This document shows, piece by piece, positions 1-10,772 of a DNA stretch of 41,599 nucleotides. Numbering within the stretch: position 1 is the first letter of the stretch; every line of letters begins with the position of its first letter. The DNA comes from Guillardia theta CCMP2712 (lineage: Eukaryota > Cryptophyceae > Pyrenomonadales > Geminigeraceae): positions 115,239 through 156,837 of the forward strand of contig NW_005434595.1 of assembly GCF_000315625.1 (NCBI RefSeq), given 5' to 3'. A program made the position numbers and the translations under genes. Below the pieces are notes generated by a model. That model ran no database searches and was not told the origin of the DNA. It saw nothing but the letters and a program-made list of their open reading frames with translations.

Positions 1-15
1 GAGAGAGAGAGGAGG

Positions 16-51
<36 letters not shown>

Positions 52-90
52 GAGGAGGAGGAAGAGAAGGAGCAGGAGGAGCAGGAGGAA
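1..90. repeat. GA/GGA purine-rich low-complexity tract
   Basis: The first 90 bases are almost entirely G and A (GA dinucleotides grading into GGA and GGAGCA units). No coding signal is visible. It is one of many purine/pyrimidine tracts in this window. Confidence 0.85.
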
Positions 91-105
91 AGGGTTCAAA
101 CTCAC

Positions 106-647
106 GAGGCTGAGGATGGGCAGAAGGTGCTCCTTAGCTTGGAGAGGTTGAGCTGAGCGAGACTGAAGGAAGCGTCGGGAGAGGAGGAGAACGCTTCTGC
201 TCCTTCTCGTTCTTCTGCTGAGTCTGAGAATCTAGAGGGAGCATGCTCAGCTGATCCCAAACATGAAGAGGGATAGAAGAAGAAAATGGGAGGGGGAGGA
301 GGAGGAGAAAGAAGAGCGACGAGAAGAATAATGAAGAGGAATCAGCAGGAGGGGCGAGCAGAAGAAAGAGCAGGAGCGGGAAGACAGGGCAGGGAGGGGA
401 AGCAAGGAGCAGGGAGCAGGGAGCAGGGAGCAGGGAGCAGGGAGCAGGGAGCAGGGAGCAGGGAGCAGGGAGCAGGGAGCAGGGAGCAGGGAGCAGGGAG
501 CAGGGAGCAGGGAGCAGGGAGCAGGAGCGAGAGGAGGGAGAGGGCTGAAGAAGCAGCGTGTATGCCTGAGGTCGGGGGTGAGGATGGAATCAAGATTGAG
601 AGCGCGGGGGATGCTCGTCCTGCTCATCCTCGACCACTTGGGAGTGA
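106..647 (-). CDS. Possible exons of an unidentified minus-strand gene
   Basis: Two stretches here read like coding exons on the minus strand. One (647-566) follows an acceptor-like CTTCAG and contains IPRALNLDSILTPDLR. The other (223-106) follows TTCTCAG, contains SFSLAQLNLSKLRS and ends at a GTGAGT donor. Between them lies a heptamer satellite that would be intronic. The two frames do not chain with a simple canonical junction, so the joining is unresolved. They could be the 3' end of the TIR-like gene upstream on this strand, or a separate gene continuing past the window edge. I recognise no family. Confidence 0.28.
406..522. repeat. Heptamer satellite, GAGCAGG, about 17 copies
   Basis: A nearly perfect tandem array of the 7-base unit GAGCAGG. 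Because 7 is not a multiple of 3 and the unit has no stop codon in several frames, the array stays open on both strands and creates misleading reading frames. It lies between two possible exons and is probably intronic or intergenic. Confidence 0.9.
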
Positions 648-1135
648 CTGAAGCAGAAATAGGACGAGACTGAGAAGAATGTCAGAGGAGGAGGAGGAGC
701 GAGCAGGAGGAGCAGGAGGAAGGAAAGAAATGAGGAGGAGGGGGGTGGGAGGAAGCGAAGAATGGGGAGAGGGGAGGGGAAGAAGAAAGAGGGAGGCGGA
801 GAGGGAGGGGAGAAGAGGAGGAGGGAGTACACGACAGACGAGGGCGGGAAAGAGGGAGAGAGGTGCGGAGGGACGAGGGAGACAAGAGAGGAGAGGAGAG
901 GAGAGGAGGAGGAGGAGGAGGAGAAGGAGGACAGGGTCACCTTGGAGGATGGAGCTGGAGTATGAGCAGAGGAACTTGCTCCGACGGGGAGGAGAAGTTT
1001 CTCAGAGGACAGAGGTGCACGGATAGGACCACTTGAAGATGCTCTAGGACGAGGAGGGGGAGAGGAGAAGTCGAGGGGAGGAGAGTGAGGAGGAGGAGGA
1101 GGGCACAACCAGCCTTCGTTCAAGCTCGGAACCAC

Positions 1136-3395
1136 CTTGATGACTTCATCGAAGAGGAAGGGGATTTCTTCCTGCTCGTGCTCCCTCCTGGCCTTGATGC
1201 TTCCTGACGCGCTCGCGTCTACAACGTTGCCGGTGGATGAGAAGATGCGATCGATGTCAGAGATGATGTCTTGTTTCATGAGATGCTGTTTGAGATCTTC
1301 TCTGTTCATCTCAACACTCCCCGGTGATGTTTCTTTGTTGTCGTCCTTTGTGGTTTCATTTTTGTCCTCCATCATAACAAACTCGTTGAGAGTTTTCTCC
1401 ACGTGGAGCTTGTGCGATGAGAGAGAGAAGCTAGAGGGCTGTTCTTTCCTCCATATCCTGTCAAGATCTTCCTTCTCATCGATGAAAATGTTTGCTCTTT
1501 GAGTTTGTGTCGACGTCGACGTCATAGTTCTTCGAATTTCTTCCCTCAACATGCACTTCTCGCAAACATGATGGTGATGGTGGTGATGTTGATGATGATT
1601 GATGTTGTTGTTGTTGACTTGATATTCCTCCGAGTCTGTCTCATCGGAATCGGAGCTCAACGTGTCAACTTCGTTCACTTGTACATCCTTGTCAGCAGTG
1701 GAAGGAGTAACAAAGAGGTTTGGGTCGTCAACAAACAGTGACGCGCCTTGTATGAAACCTGTTATGTGTTGTTCGTTGAGAGAATTCTTGGAGCTATCCA
1801 TTTCTTTTATCTTTTTCTTGATGTCTTCAACAGCAATCTTCCTGTTGTTCTTGTTCTTTTCCATAACTTCCATTGCAAACTTTGCGCCTTCACGGAAAGC
1901 AAGTTTGAACATGACCAACTTTCTTTCTGCTGCCTCCTGTGACTTCTTCTCGCCATGGACCAGCCCTTGACGGAAGAAATCATACCTGATCGCGTTCGCC
2001 TGCTCAGTTGAGAGCGCAAGGGCAGCATTCATCTTCTTGATTTCTTGCTCGAACGTCATCATGTCTTGCAGAGTGTTCTTGTAGTTCTCTCTTCTCGTAA
2101 CCATTCTCGATGATGATTGCAACTTTGCAGCAGCTGCACTCTTCTGCTCGTGCTGACGTCGCAAAGTTTCATAGGCGTGTCTGAACAACGTTCTGTTCCG
2201 CTTGTCCACTTTCATCAAGTTTGCACAACCTTGTAAGAAGCTTGCGAGAGAGACATTTCCATCTTGATTGCATATCTCGATCATCAGCAACTCAACTAGC
2301 TGAAATTGCATCCCGGCAGTGAGCAGATCGTCTTTTACCAATGATTGCGATAGAGAATGCTTCCCTCCAATGTTGATCATCCTGAACATTGCACTCAACA
2401 TCTCTTCATGTTCTTCCATCTTGAAGTCGTCTTCAACCTTCAACCTCACTGTTGTGATATTGTGTTTCATCTTTTCGATCAGCATCCGTAAATCTGTTTC
2501 CTCCCTGATATCTTCAAACCTTACACGATTGTCGTAAGTCAACGCGTTCTTCCCTATCCTTGTGAACTTCCAAGAGCTGTTCGGAGAAGATAACATGCAT
2601 ATGACTTGTAGAACAACATTCAAAATGTCAATCGCTCTAAGATAATCGTCATGAAAGTTTTCTCACCGATGGGTTTACAAACTATCTTGGTTGCGATCTC
2701 AAACTCCATTGAGCACACTGAGGAAGAACAGTATTCGTCGCTCATGAAAATCAGAATCACTTGGCTGTGCGACATGGCCTGTAGAGCATGATCAACAAGG
2801 AGAGGAAAATCACACAACAGCGAGAAACATGATGACGAAAGATCAAGAATGAAAAGTTCAAGTTCTGCAACAGCATTCAACATGGGACAACCTGCAAGAT
2901 ATTGTGAAACTTGTCAACATGGACATTCTTGTTCTGTGCATGCGAGGCAAGACAGCACTTCTTCGTCTCAAACTCGCTGATCCACGGACTCTCTTCCAGT
3001 ATCGCCGCAATGCGAACAGGATCGCTAAGTTTGCCTCCTGCAAGCATGCTTTCCGGAATCTGCTATGGTTTGAGACGAGAGGAGTAAAGAAGACGAGGAA
3101 AGAGAAAAGAGGAGAGGAGAGGAGAGGAGAGGAGAGGAGAGGAGAGGAGAGGAGGGGACAGGAAAGGAGATGTAAAACAAGGACGATGTTTGTCAACGAC
3201 TTGCCTCATTATTCTGTACAGCCGTGAATGAATTTCTGATGCAATAGCTGAAGTAGAGAGCAAAACTGTTTGTCTCCTCGCCCTTTCCGTCCTTCCTTTT
3301 CTTCTCCTCAACATGCAAATGCTGTCGGATTCTCTGCAAGCAAGAGAAAACATCGTCAGCGTCTACAAACTTGAGCTTCGACTCATCGTCGACAT
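1136..3395 (-). CDS. Protein with a TIR-like segment and C-terminal helical region
   Basis: The gene reads right to left. Exon 3395-3205 (contains KLKFVDADDVFSCLQRIRQHL split across 3 frames-worth of clean codons) joins exon 3062 onward through a GC-AG intron (3204-3063) in phase 0. The next frame (2883-2620) carries QVILIFMSDEYCSSSVCSME, which fits the TIR fold pattern of a hydrophobic strand, S-x-x-Y and a C-x-x-E helix. A different frame from about 2655 to 1136 continues with LRAIDILNVVLQVI and a long charged, helical region with a His-rich run near 1570-1600. The change of frame near 2640-2660 is unexplained: a small intron, a sequence error or a real lesion. Proline-rich frame below 1136 is probably intron starting at a GTGGTT donor. 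TIR domains mediate self-association or NAD hydrolysis; which applies here, if either, cannot be told. The 5' end is not fixed. Confidence 0.45.
3063..3204 (-). other. GC-AG intron containing a GGAGA/TCTCC satellite
   Basis: The donor reads GAG|GCAAGT and the acceptor CCATAG on the minus strand. Splicing joins two open frames in phase 0 (NNE to QIPESM). The intron holds a TCTCC pentamer array at about 3110-3160. Confidence 0.5.
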
Positions 3396-3696
3396 CTCAC
3401 TTTGATCAAACTCTGACTCCTCACACCCCACGATTCCTTTCCCGTCACATCTTCAATCTTTAATCCCTGGATACTGAGATTAGAACAACACAACAACTCT
3501 GTTCGAACATTGTTCTGACCTTGAGCATACTTCCCATCTCAGTCTCTTCGCTCATCATTGAATTGTTTTCATCCACATCCTTTGCAATCACCACCGGAAT
3601 GACGACGAGACTTTCTCTCTCTACAAGGAGCCGAAAATGTCGCAAACATCGCCTGTCCTTGGCATACGAATCGCTGAAAGAAAATATCACAAAGAT

Positions 3697-3775
3697 ACGG
3701 ATTTGCATCATCATCATCAACAACAACAACAACAACAACAACAACATCATCATCATTTTCCATCATCATCATTAC
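3697..3775. repeat. ATC/AAC trinucleotide microsatellite
   Basis: CAT, CAA and CAT trinucleotide runs (about 80 bases). They produce homopolymeric His, Gln, Asn, Asp or Val strings depending on frame, so no protein is inferred from it. Confidence 0.85.
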
Positions 3776-5770
3776 CTGAGCAAGAACAAAACAACAACTG
3801 CGTCAAGAACTTTGCCATCTGCCATCGGGTCGTCTTCACCATCTCCACCACATGCTACAAGTTCCTTTCCTGCCCACCAAGTCAAACCCCAGAACATCAC
3901 TCCTCGTCTTGCACTTCCTCCCTTCTGCTCCTCCTCCCCCGCCACCACCACATCCTTCCCTCCTGTCCTCCTCGCGTTCCTGCTCCCACCCACCTCTGTT
4001 CCTCTCCTCCTTCTCCCTCCTTCTCCTCGCTCCTCCTTCCTCCTCCTCCTCTCACCCAGCATCGTTCCCAGCGCCTCCTGCATCTCCTCGGGGCTTCTAG
4101 TCCCTGCCGGGCCATCTGCCAGCGTCGGATGCCAAGTGATTACGACCCCAGCAGGCCTCCGCCAGGGCTCCAGCTGAGACTTAAGACTGTCGTTGTAGAC
4201 TTTCTTCCTGCAGTCGCACCTCGACCCCACCAGCTGCATCGAGAGCTGCGACGATCGAGCAAGCCATGCTTCATCCTCCATGTCCTCCAACTCCCTACCC
4301 ACCTCCGACCCGCTCCCACCGTCCTCGGGCTCGGGTAAGACCTCCCTCTCGTGCTTGAAGATGACTCTTCCTGCGCTCTCAACCCTGACAGGCTGCTGGG
4401 TTGTAGCTGGAGGAAGCGGCTGCTGGGCCACGACAAGCTTCTCCTCTTCCTCCTCCAACCTGTGAAGGCTGCTGGGCTCCAGCTGGTCGTTGCTCGTCCT
4501 CGTCGACTTGGGCGTGTCCGACGGCGTCCTGACTTCACCTCCCTGAAGACTCAAATCCTGTGCGCTTCCGTTCTGCCTGCTCCATCTGCTCATACTCTTC
4601 CGCCTCCCAGAGCTGAGCGAGTTCGACCTCGTCCTCTGCAGGCTCATCCTTGACATCTGCACATTCAGCGGGACGTCGGAGTAAACGTCGATCCCGCACG
4701 CCACGACTTGGTTGATCATTGCTTGCAACCTGCTGATTTGAACATCCCGCATGTCCAACTCCGTTCGATGCCTGATCTTGACCGCCTCTACCTCGCTCTT
4801 GTAACCATCAAAGTCACTCTGTAACGACTGCAACGCACTCGCCATCCGCGTCTCGTACTGGCTCTCGATGGTAGCGATCTGATCTGAGATGATCTGAGCA
4901 GCAGCATCTCTTACCCTTGACAGCTTCTCTTTGTACAGGTTGTCATGGTATCTCACAACAAAAGCAAATCGGTCCGACAAATCCTCTAGCTGCTTGTGAA
5001 TCTCATCGTGGACAAGAGCAGGGAGTGTCTCGCTGGTATCTGTCACCCGCTGATTCAATCTCTGCAGCTTCTGCTCAATCTCGATGACCTGGACCAACAA
5101 CAGTCCGTCAAACATGTCAGCAGCAGACTCCCTCTCCCAATCTATCGATCACCTCCTCTTGCAGTTGCGTGATCTGCCTTCTGGTTGCAAACGCCCCTCT
5201 TTGCTGTCTAATGACGTTGATGTCTGATGACAGTTCTGAGCTAACAAGCGCTTGTGCCGATGGTAACGTGGACTCAGAGTCTTCATCCTCCACTACAAGA
5301 ATCTGAAAATTCACTTCCGCCGTGAGTGGAAGCGAGTAAACTCCAACGCTGCTCACCGATCCCAGCTTCTGCGAGATGTTCTGCACGAACGAGTCCATCT
5401 TGTGGTTCACTCGAGCTTCTACTTCTAGCTTCCACTTGGCATGCTCGTTTGAAACAGCGTCTTGAAACGTTTGGATCTGAAAGTCACCATAAGGCTAATA
5501 CCACTCTCTACCTCCCTTCGCCACATACCAGCTCCTGAGACGGAACATCTAGTGGTGACATGCCTGGTGGCACCACCTTGTCAAGCAGAGATCTTCCTGC
5601 GAAGTCAGTGATGGCTGACTGAATCTGGCTCATTGCTGGGCCTATCTCTTTGGTGAACCGCTTCGTGATCAGAAAACTTTCAGGGCGATCATTATCAGAT
5701 TGCAGTTTGAACCTCAAACTCACTGCGCCCCTTGGTTTTTGTCTTCTTCCTCTTGTTCATCAGGCTGTAG
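3772..5770 (-). CDS. Coiled-coil protein, family unknown
   Basis: Exons join through short introns: an upstream exon near 5770 to the exon beginning before 5690 (47-nt intron), then 5528-5477 (52 nt) and 5152-5089 (64 nt). The order includes FLITKRFTKEIGPAMSQIQS, then QDAVSNEHAKWKLEVEARVN, then a heptad-rich stretch with QKLQRLNQRV and DEIHKQLEDLSDRF. A basic Ser/Arg segment (RKSMSRWSRQ) and an acidic Glu-rich tail follow. This reads as a cytoskeletal or scaffold-type coiled coil but matches no family I can name. The exact stop is uncertain, since the frame stays open to 3772 through a Arg/Gly/Glu-rich region that may be partly intron or 3' UTR. The first exon and start codon were not found. 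Confidence 0.6.
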
Positions 5771-6209
5771 CCCTCGAGACTGTAGACTTGCTACAACTAC
5801 TCCCGCCGTGATTGTCCGATCGGTTCAAAGTTTCAAGTCACTGTGAAGCCGCACGTCACTTGGTTGACCACTGCGACGGTTTCTCATACACTGACCCTCG
5901 GCTGCATCCTCTCCACAGTCTCCCTTCCTCCTCCGCCTCCTCTCGCTCTCTCTCCCTGCGCTGCCATGGGGAAGACCTAGCCATAACTAGCGATGCTCTG
6001 CCGGTTGTCAGATGAGGCTCATACCGCCCGCTGATATTGACTCACGGGGACCCCTTGAGGGGTGGGGTGGTTCTGATTGCAATTTGAGGGGTACAAGAAA
6101 CATCGAGTTTTCAACGGGAAATGTAACGAATATTCAACGATTATAACCGCTCAACGGCCGAAAAAATGCCGTGATGATCGATTGAGGGAAGCAGGAGCAG
6201 GAGGAAATG

Positions 6210-6246
<37 letters not shown>

Positions 6247-6441
6247 TAGGATGGGATGTGGTATCTGCAAGAACATGTCGTATTTGCAAGAATTATTCGC
6301 TTGTTCGGGCAAGTATGTGCAGGAAAGAGATAAATACTGAAGGGGGGCACGGGAGTTTGCAGAAGCAGGATTCTTGTCTTGGAACGTGAACAATGATCTA
6401 CTTCTGACTGTTACACTTGCTCTGCTCAGGTTCAGGCTGCA
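5771..6441. other. Divergent intergenic region with GGAGCA repeat
   Basis: This stretch separates the minus-strand coiled-coil gene from the plus-strand gene beginning at 6442, so it probably holds both promoters and 5' exons. A GGAGCA hexamer array lies at about 6190-6250. No clear promoter motif was recognised. Confidence 0.5.
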
Positions 6442-7589
6442 ATGAGTGATGCGGAGGAGATATGCGAGATGTTCCTGTCATACCCGAACGGGCTCACACT
6501 AACGCAAGCTGGGAACTATGAGGAGATATATGACGATTCTTTCGTTGCCTCAGTGCCATCAGTACGTTCTCTGCCACCATGAGAGGGAAAGTGACATGCT
6601 GCTGCTTCACAGCCCAAGAAAGAAGGTGGCCTCGTTAACTACAGCCGAGAGGAGTGGTTGTCTCTTATCAAGGTCTACTGCCCTCCTTCAAACTCATCCA
6701 TGACGGTTGTTCAGGCGTTGGTCAAGGGCCTGCCGGACTGGACGTTTGGAGGAAGCATTTGGAGGCCGCTCGACGACGAGCAAGGATGGGACGACGAGGA
6801 GACGGGGGAAGGGACGATACGCCACCTACACTTGTCCACGAAGATGTTTGGAACGCACACAGGAGACGGCCCCAACCTGCTGAAGCTGGAGGGGAGAGAC
6901 TTCAAGCCGACATTCAAGGAAGTTGTGTTTCCCGTAGAATGGTGGACGCTGTCGATCAACACGAGGAAGGTTCCTCCAAAGATTGTTGCGTTACAGGTGC
7001 TTGGTTGTTTGTGTTGCTGCCTGCAACCTTACCACCCGTGCAGTTCAAGAAGGTGCTGGACACGTCTGCCTGCTCCACTGGTGGCTACAGTCTAGTCCCT
7101 GGCCTCCTCTTCGCTATCGGCAAGCCGCTCTCCCCTCCCCCCATGTCCCTGCAGTACCCGTTCGCTTGCTTCCCACCACACGATGCTGTCGATGTGGAGG
7201 ATCCCAACTGGTGGCAGCTGAGAATGGAGATATTTCATATTGTGAGCGAAACTTGCATGCAGGAGTTTGAAAAATGGGTTGTGAATTCACTTCTCTCCCG
7301 CAGATTACGGAGAAAACACCGGAGGAGAAGGAGGAGATGAAACGAAACATCGATCGACAGGTGCTTCAAACTTGTGTAGATTCATTTCCTATTAGAGATA
7401 GACCTGCGTCACTGATTGACCTCTTTTTCAAAAACATCGGCTTGCGATTCTTGGGGACAGTCACGCGAATTGCAACAAAACCTTGATTACCTCAACGCAG
7501 TAGAAGTGTACACAGAGCTGCCCATCAAGCCGGCGCAGCAAGAAGAAAACAAAGAGGAACAGACAAGCACGTCGAATGGAACAAGCTAA
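6442..7589 (+). CDS. Five-exon protein of unknown family, 295 residues
   Basis: Exons 6442-6561, 6613-6996, 7044-7241, 7304-7360 and 7461-7589 join in phase 0 with GT-AG introns of 51, 47, 62 and 100 nt. The start is MSDAEEICEMFLSYPN. The central part is rich in aromatic residues and glycine (GLPDWTFGGSIW, FPVEWWTLSINTR) and resembles a folded globular domain. The C-terminus is Gln/Glu-rich and ends QTSTSNGTS. I do not recognise the family and assign no function. An upstream exon is possible because an acceptor-like CTCAG lies just before the ATG. The stop lies only 58 bases from the stop of the opposing gene. Confidence 0.65.
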
Positions 7590-7647
7590 AGCCTGAATCA
7601 CATGGATGGCTCCTTGTTTGCTGACAACCTCACTCCTCCTGTCAAGT

Positions 7648-8837
7648 TCATGCGCTCAGTGAAGGATATCTCTTCAGATCGCCTTGGGATGCTGTTTGAC
7701 GCCGAGTCTCCTTTTCCTGTACATAGAATCAAATAAAATATCATCGTAATCGACTGCACCCACCGATTTGTCTCACAGTAGCACAAGTGACCTGCCAACA
7801 AGCCGTAAACCCTCACTCCTCTCCCTCCTCCTCTCTCTCACATGCAGCAAAGTCTTGCCGGTAGACAGCTTCTGCGTGTTATATGACAACTGTGCATCAT
7901 GTGTGCCGGCCAGCAGCCCCTTCCACGCCTCCTCCAGCGTCGACAACTTCTCCTGCTCCTCCGCCAGGATCATCTTGAAGTTTGCATAGTCGGAGGCTCT
8001 GTTGGACTCGTGCTGGGCTTTCAGCTCCATCATGTCCTTCACGTGCGCTCTCTCAAGCAGCGCACGCTCATGCTGCCAAGTTTTGTCGTCCTGCTGGTCC
8101 GAATCTTCCTCCTCCTCCTTCTTCTCCAACATCCTCTGTAGATCCTCCATCACACTTTGGTCCCTCTGCCTTGCTCGTCGCTCGTGCTCTAGGGCAGATC
8201 TAGTTATCTTGAGATCTTTCTGAAGTCGTTCGACTTCCCTTGCCAAGCTCGGCTCACCGTTCCTCAAGATCGGCTCCTCTTGCCCCTCGCTGCCTGCCTG
8301 GTCACCTGCTCTGAGCTCCAGCAGCTCCGCCTGGCAGAACTTCAACTCGTTCACCACCTTCTCGTACTCGTTTCTCAGCTTCATGTGCTCTTTCTGAAGC
8401 TCAGACAAGGTCGACGGGAAGTTTTCCCGAATCTTCTCCGGTGAGGACAAGAGCTGGATCTCCTCTGTGTGATGATCCTGTATCCTCTCAAGCTCCTTCT
8501 TATGTCTCAGCGTCATCTCAAGTTTCTCTTTCTCCCATGCTTCTCTTTCCTTGGTCAGCTCTGCTTGCAACCTCCTGTTAAACTCCTCCTTCTCTTCCGC
8601 CCATGCTCGCTTCTCTCGCGCTAGCTGCGCCATCTCCTCCGCCCATCGCAGCTCGTCCACCTTTCGCTCCTGAGCCCATCGCTTCTTCTCGCTCAGGAGC
8701 TGAGCGCGCTCGTTGACTTCTCCTTCGGTGTCGACGGTCTCGTTCAGGATCGGAGAGTTTGACCTGTGCGACAGTTGGTTCGGCGATCTCACACGGCCAG
8801 AGGAGTATTGGCTCATGACTGCTCGTAGATCTTCCAT
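7648..8837 (-). CDS. Long coiled-coil protein, about 354 residues
   Basis: Exon 8837-7842 joins exon 7716-7648 through a 125-nt GT-AG intron in phase 0. The protein begins MEDLRAVMSQYSSGRVRSPN and is mostly charged helix with strong heptads (EEMAQLAREKRAWAEEKEEF; KKELERIQDHHTEEIQLL; LEHERRARQRDQSVMEDL). The short last exon ends RRQTASQGDLKRYPSLSA. The N-terminal Ser/Arg/Asn region looks disordered. The start is the first in-frame ATG; the frame is open for another 50 bases upstream, so an earlier 5' exon is possible. Coiled coils of this kind serve as scaffolds or motor/centrosome partners, but nothing specific points to one role. It converges with the gene at 6442-7589. Confidence 0.6.
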
Positions 8838-9099
8838 CTGTAACTTCAAGTCAACATCTCTCTCATCACTTGATGCATGTGCGAACACGCCATGTGTTCA
8901 TGTGAAGTTAGAATCGTTCAAGCGTCTTGCCTACCCCTTGTCACCGTCTTCATACAGCTATTCACCTTCACTACCCTTCACCGAGGACATTTCCTTGCTG
9001 TACTCTCTGCTCTCCTGTACATTCTATTCGCAAATCTCACGCGTAACAACCTTCTCCCTTCCTTTTCTCATCGTAAGTCTCCTTATCACTCTCCTCCTC

Positions 9100-9440
9100 T
9101 CTGCTCTCCTTCTCCCCTCCCCCTCCCTCTCCCCCTCCCCCTCCCCCTCCCTTCCAGCATTGAACTTCCAGCAAGAGTATCCCTACTACCCTACCTTGAA
9201 ACAGTGGATGATACTCAGGGATCAGTACCCCTTCTTCGCTTTAACACAGTACCACCACCCTCTCTGGAGCAGAGCAAGTCTAATTTCGTTTTCACCGGGA
9301 GAGGGAGGGGAGAGGGAGGGAGGGAGAGGGAGGGGAGAGGGAGGGGAGAGGGAGGGGAGAGGGAGGGGAGAGGGAGGGAGAGGGAGGGAGAGGGAGGGAG
9401 AGCGAGGGGAGGAGGGAGGAGGGAGGAGAAAGGAGAAAGG
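9100..9440. repeat. C-rich then GGGAGAGG purine-rich low-complexity tract
   Basis: A CCCCTCCCCCTCC run (about 9110-9150) is followed by a GGGAGAGGGAGG array (about 9300-9430). These fill the space between the end of the 9524-10753 frame and the start of the coiled-coil gene. No gene is seen here. Confidence 0.85.
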
Positions 9441-9523
9441 AGGAGGTCGCAGAGGAGGAGTCAGGACAGCATGCAACACGCTTGTTTCATACAGCCATAG
9501 CTCCAACTCCTTGTTTACTTCTA

Positions 9524-10753
9524 CTATACAGCCCCAGGTCGCCCCCACTGAGGCTGCGCCATGCGCATGTGCGGGGGGGGGGCGTGTCCCGGAGACCTCT
9601 GGCCCATCTGGTTGGCAGGATGGCCCTGCATCTCCTTCGCCATGTCCATCTTCTTCGGCTTCTTCCTGATCTGCTCGTCGCATGTCAGTTACTTTCACCC
9701 CCAACCTCCAGACCCACCTTGTCTCCGATGCCTCCCGCCGTCATGACCGAGGCTGTGCGCTTCCTCTTGACGGATCTCAGCGATCCTCCGTACTTCGCGT
9801 TCAGCCTCTCCATCTCTGCTGCGTGTTTGGCCTGTTGAAACATGAGCAGAGCAGAAGCACAGGGGAAGGAGCAGAGCACAAGATAGGGAGGGCACTCACA
9901 GCAAGCTCTTCCTCCTCCTGCCTCATACGGTCGGCAGTCGCAGATCCCTCCCTTACAGTTGCCTGTAGACGCCGTCAGCTGTCCTCCTGCTGCACTCGCG
10001 GCTTCACCTGCATCTCTCGGAGCTTAGCTAGTTTGGTCTTGTACTCAGTTGTCAGGATCATTTGCTCGCGTGCTTGCAGCATCTCAGGGCCGAGGGTAGA
10101 GGGGCGCGTGTTCCTCCCCTACACGCCACACCAGTGAGAACAAACAGAGCAGGTCAGGCGCCTTGAACAAAACCTTGATTCCACGGACTTCGTTGATCAC
10201 CACTTCCAGGCATCGACAGAAGTCCGTCTTGTCTCCCCAGTATCTCCTCTCCTCCTTGGGCACTTTGGCTTTCCTCTCAACTTCCGACGCCTGAATTGTA
10301 TCTGTCAGAAGGTATGGAGGATGATAAAGTACAAGAAACCTCAGCCAAGGCAGCTGGCACGCTGAAAGTGACGTAATCATCCTGCTGCTCCACAACGTCC
10401 CACCTTGATGTATTATCAGTTTGGATTCCTTTCCTGCTCCCTGATGCACCTCAGCCGCTGCAGAACAATATCTCTGTGCAGAGCCCAAGCTTTGTATCGG
10501 AAGCATCCATTCTGGAGACTTGCGTATCAGTGGGAAGGAGAGCAGAAAACGCTCTTCTACCTGTTCATGATCGCCGATCTTGACTTGCACCTGCACGTCC
10601 CACAAGATCATTCACACCATTACCCACATCAGTCCATCGCACCTGGATGGGAGGCCTGTGGTCATTCGCAATGCGAGCCTCGACTTCTTCAGGCACGAGC
10701 CTTCCACTGGCATCTCCGAGGCCCGCAAGGCGATTGATGGAGATGGCATTCAT
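9524..10753 (-). CDS. Nine-exon protein with copy 2 of an unrecognised 92-residue domain
   Basis: Exons 10753-10643, 10590-10561, 10511-10450, 10403-10340, 10290-10174, 10118-10008, 9962-9900, 9831-9718 and 9670-9524 join in consistent phase to 272 residues. Introns are 45-68 nt, GT-AG. Residues 38-128 match residues 51-143 of the protein at 10773-12614: VQVKIGDH, RYKAWALHRD, QRLRGWDVV, VTFSVP and the identical run ERRYWGDKTDFCRCLE. After the domain comes a helical part (EYKTKLAKLREMQ, RMRQEEEELA, KHAAEMERLNAKYGG) and a basic Met/Pro/Gln-rich tail ending QPQWGRPGAV. The ATG at 10753 is only 19 bases past the stop of the other frame. An alternative phase-consistent splice (AACGG|GTTGAC to CACTCAG|AGGACG) would fuse both into one protein. 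Function unknown. Confidence 0.65.
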
Positions 10754-10772
10754 TGGGCGTCCTCTGAGTGCC

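Noticed and set aside
247-651. Long overlapping open frames on both strands through the GAGCAGG array
   Set aside because: A 7-base unit without stops is open in all frames; the products are pure repeat.
590-1130. Ser/Pro/Leu-rich extension of the TIR-like gene
   Set aside because: It is the reverse complement of a GGA-rich tract and begins at a plausible GT donor, so it is more likely intron.
3569-3772. Poly-His, poly-Gln, poly-Val and poly-Asp frames
   Set aside because: Trinucleotide microsatellite artefact.
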